Assembly (NCBI GenBank): GCA_037039925.1
Contig: JAXRKP010000064.1
Coordinates: 125,001-189,000 of the forward strand
Length of the DNA: 64,000 nucleotides
Reading direction: 5' to 3'
From: Doris montereyensis
Lineage: Eukaryota > Mollusca > Gastropoda > Nudibranchia > Dorididae
Shown one piece after another: positions 44,050 to 64,000 of this stretch. The stretch's first letter is position 1. Every line of letters begins with the position of its first letter. The notes beneath the pieces were generated by a model. That model was not told the origin of the DNA. It saw nothing but the letters and a program-made list of their open reading frames with translations, and made no database searches. The translations under genes were made by a program, and so were the position numbers.

Positions 44050-46495
44050 ATCGACATCGGGATCATTTTAAAATCAACACTACTATTAGATCTAGATAGA
44101 TTAACAGTTTGTGGTTAAAAAATTGTTTTAAACAACTATGAATGCTAACAGTAATTAGATCTAGTAATACTCAAAAATATAGCTGGGCAGTGTCAGTTAT
44201 AATTTATCATAAGTAAAAAAATAAGAAGAAGGGTGTAGATAGAAAATCTGTCCAGGGAGAACTTCCAAAATCGGGGTACTTATTTTTTTCTTCGCCAGTG
44301 ACTTAAATTTAATATAAAGTAAAGAAAATACGTATCAAACCATCTTTGCATAGGCTATTATTCTAGCCGATTTCAATGAACAGAAATCATTTTTTAGACA
44401 CAATAATCCATGGGACAGGTTTCACAAAAATGGGACCCAATGATAACTTGAACTCTTCAATTAATCTTTTTCAAAGTCTAATATGAATCTCCTTAACATT
44501 TAGTCCATGTATAGCTTTGACATCACAGATATAAAAACATAATATTGTGAAATTTGCTTTCAATTTGTGTGTTATGTGAATATTTTTTGGGTGCGAACGT
44601 CAGCAATTGAGACTGCTGTCATTTCCCTTTTTTAATAAGTCCTTTTTCATCTTAACCCTAGTAGCGATCCCCATTTTACCGAAAGTGACCTCCTGTGATG
44701 TGGGGTTGCCACAGCCGCTTGAGTGGAATAATTAGCGCTTGGCAAAGGGAAAAGCCAAGATTTTAGCTGGGGTAGAAAAAGGACTGTATAACTGTGATAA
44801 GTGATACTAGACATAAAACCATACATTTTCTGGAAAGTTGATAACACGAGGCATTAATATTTTGATATTAGACAGAGAAATACCGAGTAGAGCCTATAGC
44901 CTCCACACAGCGCCATCGTCTTTCTTTCTCACTGGTTTCACTGTCAGCAAGATAAAATTTAGGACTTTTTCACTGCTCCAACTCTACTGGATTGCCTAGC
45001 ATCAAAGCTATTGGTATGCGTTTCCCCGGCGACCTACACTTGCCTCAGGTGGGTTGGGGGACGTTCAGGAGGAGTTGCTGTTTCAGTCTTTGTAACTGTC
45101 TCCGTTCTACCTATTAGGCCTTCATATTCAACTCCGTATTTCCTCTTTACAAGTTACCGGCCTACTGCAGTACTTTTTCTTGTATCATGTTTCAGATGAA
45201 CAGGGTAAGGGATGGTTGATAGATGGTTAAAAATAAAACATGTATGTTCACATCCCCCCCCCCCCCCCCAATTTTCAATTTTCTTAAACCCATCCGTATC
45301 ATACAACGTCTCTAGATTTTGTCTTCTCTTTGGTCATGCTTGTTATTTCGCACGCACAGTTTGGACACAACGCGTTTTGGGGCAAACCCCATAATGTTGG
45401 CAAAATTTGAGCGCTGAATCCAAACTGTCCGTCTCGCGATTTAGATCCGTGAAATTTACAAATTTGTCTCTCTTGACGCATGCCCTCTTTGCCGCAGGAA
45501 ATCCATCAGCACTACTCTGAACGAAAAAAAATTTGTGCAGAAGAACAAAATCATTCTGCGTTCACCCTTGATTTCAGTCTACGTCCGAATTACGATCGTC
45601 ATTGTCACATACGAACTGCTCCTGTGCATCAATCAGTCAGTCTATCATCACTCGTCTCACTCACACATTGAACTGCTTGTGTTCTGCCCGTTGTCGTCAG
45701 TCTTCAGTCCCATCCGTTGTCACAATAGTGTCGTACGATCTCTGATTTGCCCAAATTGACCGAAACTCCTCCCACTACCTCTTTATTTTACTTTATTTAT
45801 TTATTTATCCCCACAAAAACCAAGCCCCAACTTTTTATCTCATGCCTTCAAAATAAACCCTCTTTATTATGTCCCTTGGGTGGAACCCCGACTATGAAAG
45901 TCCTTCCTAATTCTGTATTTTCTGATAATATAATATGAATCTATATATATTATTATGCCTCTAGAAATCTATATAGATCTATTCTAAGATTGAGATCTAT
46001 CATGAATTGAACCGCAATCATTTCACTCGTGTGGGGGCCTAGTACTTTAGTACTACCACTCTATCATGCATGCGGGTGCTGATCACTGACGACTTTGCTC
46101 AATACTTTTATCTATCCTTACTACAAAGTGTCATGAACCATGTGACAAATGACATCAGTATTATTAACTGTTTTACTATGACTACAATGTCAAGAGGAAA
46201 AAAGGGCCTACTTGATTATACTCCCACCTGCTGGATCATTTAGAATTTATTCGGAACGAAAGAAAAAATCTAGTTCGTTCTATACAAAGATGACAGTGAA
46301 AAGAAAATAATTTGATTCATCATGTAAGTTAGGAGAATAAAATGAGAGTTCAACCTCTGATCTGCTATGTGACCGCTTTAAGCTTGCATGTACTACATTT
46401 CTTTGTATGAGAACTCTTCTTTTTCACAAATATGTTTTTTTTCTTCTTATCAATTGCTTTTTATTTAAAAGATGTTTTTTTTTTGTGAAATTGTA
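44050..46495. other. Upstream of GTF2H2, no gene recognised
   Basis: A block from about 44420 repeats text seen near 1984 (ATGGGACCCAATGATAA and AGTCTAAT). A poly-C run is at about 45256. The region 44880-45760 is less AT-rich and could hold an untranslated first exon or the promoter of GTF2H2, but I cannot place either. Confidence 0.35.
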
Positions 46496-46522
46496 CAGGT
46501 TGTTTAAGTTTGGTAAATGACA

Positions 46523-61546
<15,024 letters not shown>

Positions 61547-61611
61547 GTAAGTATCTATTCCCTTGAATCTAAGATTTTATAATGATAATAATAAAGTGAA
61601 TTATTACTACA

Positions 61612-61880
61612 GTGTGGCATGATGGCAAGAGCGGTTAGGATTTAGACTGGGGATGTGGAGGTCCTAAGTTTGAATCCTCCTAGCAAAACTAGGTCCGATC
61701 GTTGTGTTCCTTGGGACAGAAACGCAACACTGCATTTCCTCCATTCTACCCAGGTGCAAATGGGTACAAGTTTATGCTTTGGGAGTAACACCCTGTGTCA
61801 AACTAGCATCCTGGCCAGGACGGGATTATTGTCTTAACATTTAGAAGCCGCTGCTGAAATCAGGATACGCTTCGACTCTA
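61612..61880 (+). mobile_element. SINE, family A, in GTF2H2 intron 9
   Basis: GTTTGAATCCTCCTAGCAAA, AACTAGGTCCGATCG, CCCAGGTGCAAATGGGTACA and CATCCTGGCCAGGA follow the family order. Confidence 0.85.
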
Positions 61881-62049
61881 TAATTAATTTCTTTTAGAAT
61901 TCTTAAACAAGTTTACTCTTGAATGTACTTAACTTAAGAATGCAGTGCTGACACATCAGATATAAAAACATATTTCAGGGGAATATTATAAGAACACTTT
62001 TTTCAGTGATCAGAATTACCTCTACCTCTCTAATTTATTTAAAAAAAAT

Positions 62050-62310
62050 AGAGTTAGAGACGTCCGCAGCCTGATTTTAGAGCGTCTGAATTACCACCAG
62101 GAGGCTCAAGTTCGATTCCTAGTCTGGGCAAATTTTTTCTGCCCCTTCTGTTGACCCGGCAACGAAATGGGTAGCTAGTTCTATTCAGATTCAGTGAAAT
62201 AAAAAGGGATGTTGAAGGCAATGGCCAAACTACCACCTTATGCCACATGCCTATAAAGTGAAGGATTCTACTCTGGTTACTCTACCCTGAGTGTGGGTCT
62301 TACTCACTCT
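62050..62310 (+). mobile_element. SINE, family C, in GTF2H2 intron 9
   Basis: B box region CAAGTTCGATTCCTAGTC, then CTTCTGTTGACCCGGCAACG, TCTATTCAGATTCAGTGAAA and CTACCCTGAGTGTGGGTCTT. The last phrase is the first unit of the next array. Confidence 0.88.
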
Positions 62311-63655
62311 CTCTAATCTTATCAAACATGAGAACGCAACTTAAAAACACTTTTCTGAGTGTGGGTCTTTCTTACTCTCTCTAATCTTATCAAACATGAG
62401 AATGCAACTTTGGTTTTACTCTGAGTGTGGGTCTTACTTTACGCTCTCTAATCTTATCAAACATTCAGAGAGTTTGATTCCAGTCTTTGGTTTTACTCTG
62501 AGTGTGGGTCTTACTTTACTCTCTCTAATCTTATCAAACATGAGAAGCATGCAACTTTGGTTTTACTCTGAGTGTGGGTCTTACTTTACTCTCTCTAATC
62601 TTATCAAACATGAGAACGCAACTTTGGTTTTTACTCTGAGTGTGGGTCTTACTTTACTCTCTCTAATCTTATCAAACACGAGAACGCAACTTTGGTTTTA
62701 CTCTGAGTGTGGGTCTTACTTTACTCTCTCTAATCTTATCAAACATGAAAACGCAACTTTGGTTTTACTCTGAGTGTGGGTCTTTCTTTACTCTCTCTAA
62801 TCTTATCAAACATGAAAACGCAACTTTGGTTTTACTCTGAGTGTGGGTCTTACTCTCTCCTAATCTTATCAAACATGAAAATGCAACTTTGGTTTACTCT
62901 GAGTGTGGGTCTTACTTTACTCTCTCTAATCTTATCAAACATGAAAACGCAACTTTGGTTTTACTCTGAGTGTGGGTCTTACTTTACTCTCTCTAATCTT
63001 ATCAAACATGAAAACGCAATTTGGTTTTACTCTGAGTGTGGGTCTTACTTTACTCTCTAATCTTAATCTTATGAGTGTGGGTCTTTCTTTACCTCTCTAA
63101 TCTTATCAAGCTTTGGTTTTACTCTGAGTGTAGGTCTTTCTTTACTCTATCTAATCTTATCAAACATGAAAACGCAACTTTGGTTTTACTCTGAGTGTGG
63201 GTCTTACTTTACTCTCTCTAATCTTATCAAACATGAAAATGCAACTTTGGTTTTACTCTGAGTGTGGGTCTTACTTTACTCTCTCTAATCTTATCAAACA
63301 TGAAAACGTTAACTTTGGTTTTTACTCTGAGTGTGGGTCTTTCTTTACTCTCTCTAATCTTATCAAACATGAAGACGCAACTTTGGTTTTACCCTGAGTG
63401 TGGGTCTTTCTTTACTCTCTCTAATCTTATCAAACATGAAAACGCAACTTTGGTTTTACCCTGAGTGTGGGTCTTTCTTTACTCTCTCTAATCTTATCAA
63501 ACATGAAGACGCAACTTTTGGTTTTACCCTGAGTGTGGGTCTTTCTTTACTCTCTCTAATCTTATCAAACATGAAAACGCAACTTTGGTTTTGCTCTGAG
63601 TGTGGGTCTTTCTTTACTTCCTCTCTAATCTTATCAAACGTTAGAATGCAACTTT
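62285..63655 (+). repeat. ~66-bp array grown from the family C SINE tail
   Basis: About 21 units with CTGAGTGTGGGTCTTACTTT, CTCTCTAATCTTATCAAACA and GAAAACGCAACTTTGGTTTT. The GAGTGTGGGTCTTAC part is the 3' end of the adjacent SINE. Frames are open by chance. Confidence 0.97.
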
Positions 63656-63674
63656 GGTTAAGAACACACAGCTG

Positions 63675-64000
63675 CTACGATTGATTATGAGGTGAAATTT
63701 TAGTCTCATCGAGCAAAATGAAACCACTCTTATATTTGTAGCCATTTTGTTCTTCATTCACCAAAAGACAGGTAACGTACTTAGAGACGGACAAGTTTTT
63801 GCATGCATATAGGGGTGAAGAAAAAGGCAGGTAAAGCGCAGGTCGCTCAAGATCTCTTGACATCACTGGTGACTGGCCATGAGGCAAACTCACATCGGCA
63901 TGTCTAGAGGAAACTATGTAAAGTTCCATCAAGGCCATTGCGATCCGTAGAGGCGGAGAATGTCCTGATTGACCACCATAATCGAATTCAGTATTATGGT
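63675..64000 (-). CDS. Unrecognised ORF running off the window edge
   Basis: The minus-strand frame is open from the right edge to 63675 and contains FDYGGQSGHSPPLRIAMALM and, further on, SSRHADVSLPHGQSPVMSRD. About 108 codons with no recognised domain. It lies antisense in GTF2H2 intron 9 and may be part of a transposon. Confidence 0.3.
   Translation of the reverse strand, partial: HNTEFDYGGQSGHSPPLRIAMALMELYIVSSRHADVSLPHGQSPVMSRDLERPALYLPFSSPLYACKNLSVSKYVTCLLVNEEQNGYKYKSGFILLDETKISPHNQS

Overview
The window is animal nuclear DNA: AT-rich, intron-rich and crowded with repeats. It has short exons with GT..AG introns, long microsatellites, tRNA-derived SINEs, LINE fragments and many minisatellites. 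The SINE types and the recurrent TCTAGATCTAGA-like words suggest a mollusc, possibly a gastropod. That placement is an inference from general repeat character, not a marker match.

Three protein-coding loci are well supported. (1) LZIC, + strand, 10956-17899, five coding exons; correcting three single-base frame breaks gives 190 codons plus stop, the length I recall for human LZIC. (2) A single-exon C2H2 zinc-finger gene, - strand, 32597-35431, with about 19 fingers and seven frame breaks. (3) GTF2H2 (TFIIH p44), + strand, from 46523 to beyond the right edge: nine exons covering the N-terminal tail and most of the vWA domain. The C-terminal zinc-binding part lies outside the window. The three genes are functionally unrelated (a beta-catenin-inhibitor-like protein, a probable DNA-binding factor, and a transcription/repair complex subunit), and no operon-like logic applies.

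Layout: 0-1.1 kb LINE 5' fragment; 1.1-6.7 kb mostly unassigned sequence with microsatellites; 6.7-10.0 kb decayed LINE (- strand); 10.9-17.9 kb LZIC with four minisatellite arrays in its introns; 18.9-27.7 kb SINEs and a large GGATCC-rich array; 28.3-29.6 kb OTU-like pseudogene; 30-31.5 kb possible LTR fragment and a terminal-inverted-repeat element; 32.6-35.4 kb zinc-finger gene; 35.5-44 kb dispersed repeats, a second LINE 5' fragment, a MITE-like element and a 1.6-kb giant inverted repeat; 46.5 kb to the end GTF2H2.

The most unusual signal is in GTF2H2. Two of its introns end in tandem arrays whose repeat unit contains sequence from the intron end plus the first bases of the following exon. 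Before exon 6, nineteen consecutive ~41-bp units each carry a pyrimidine stretch, an AG and the first ~15 exon bases. Before exon 2, four upstream copies of the first 24 exon bases alternate with SINE-tail sequence. A third array, beyond exon 9, grew from the tail of the same SINE family. A second window-wide signal is a set of small frame breaks in all three genes, mostly losses of one or two bases in short homopolymers. This looks like consensus sequence error rather than gene death.
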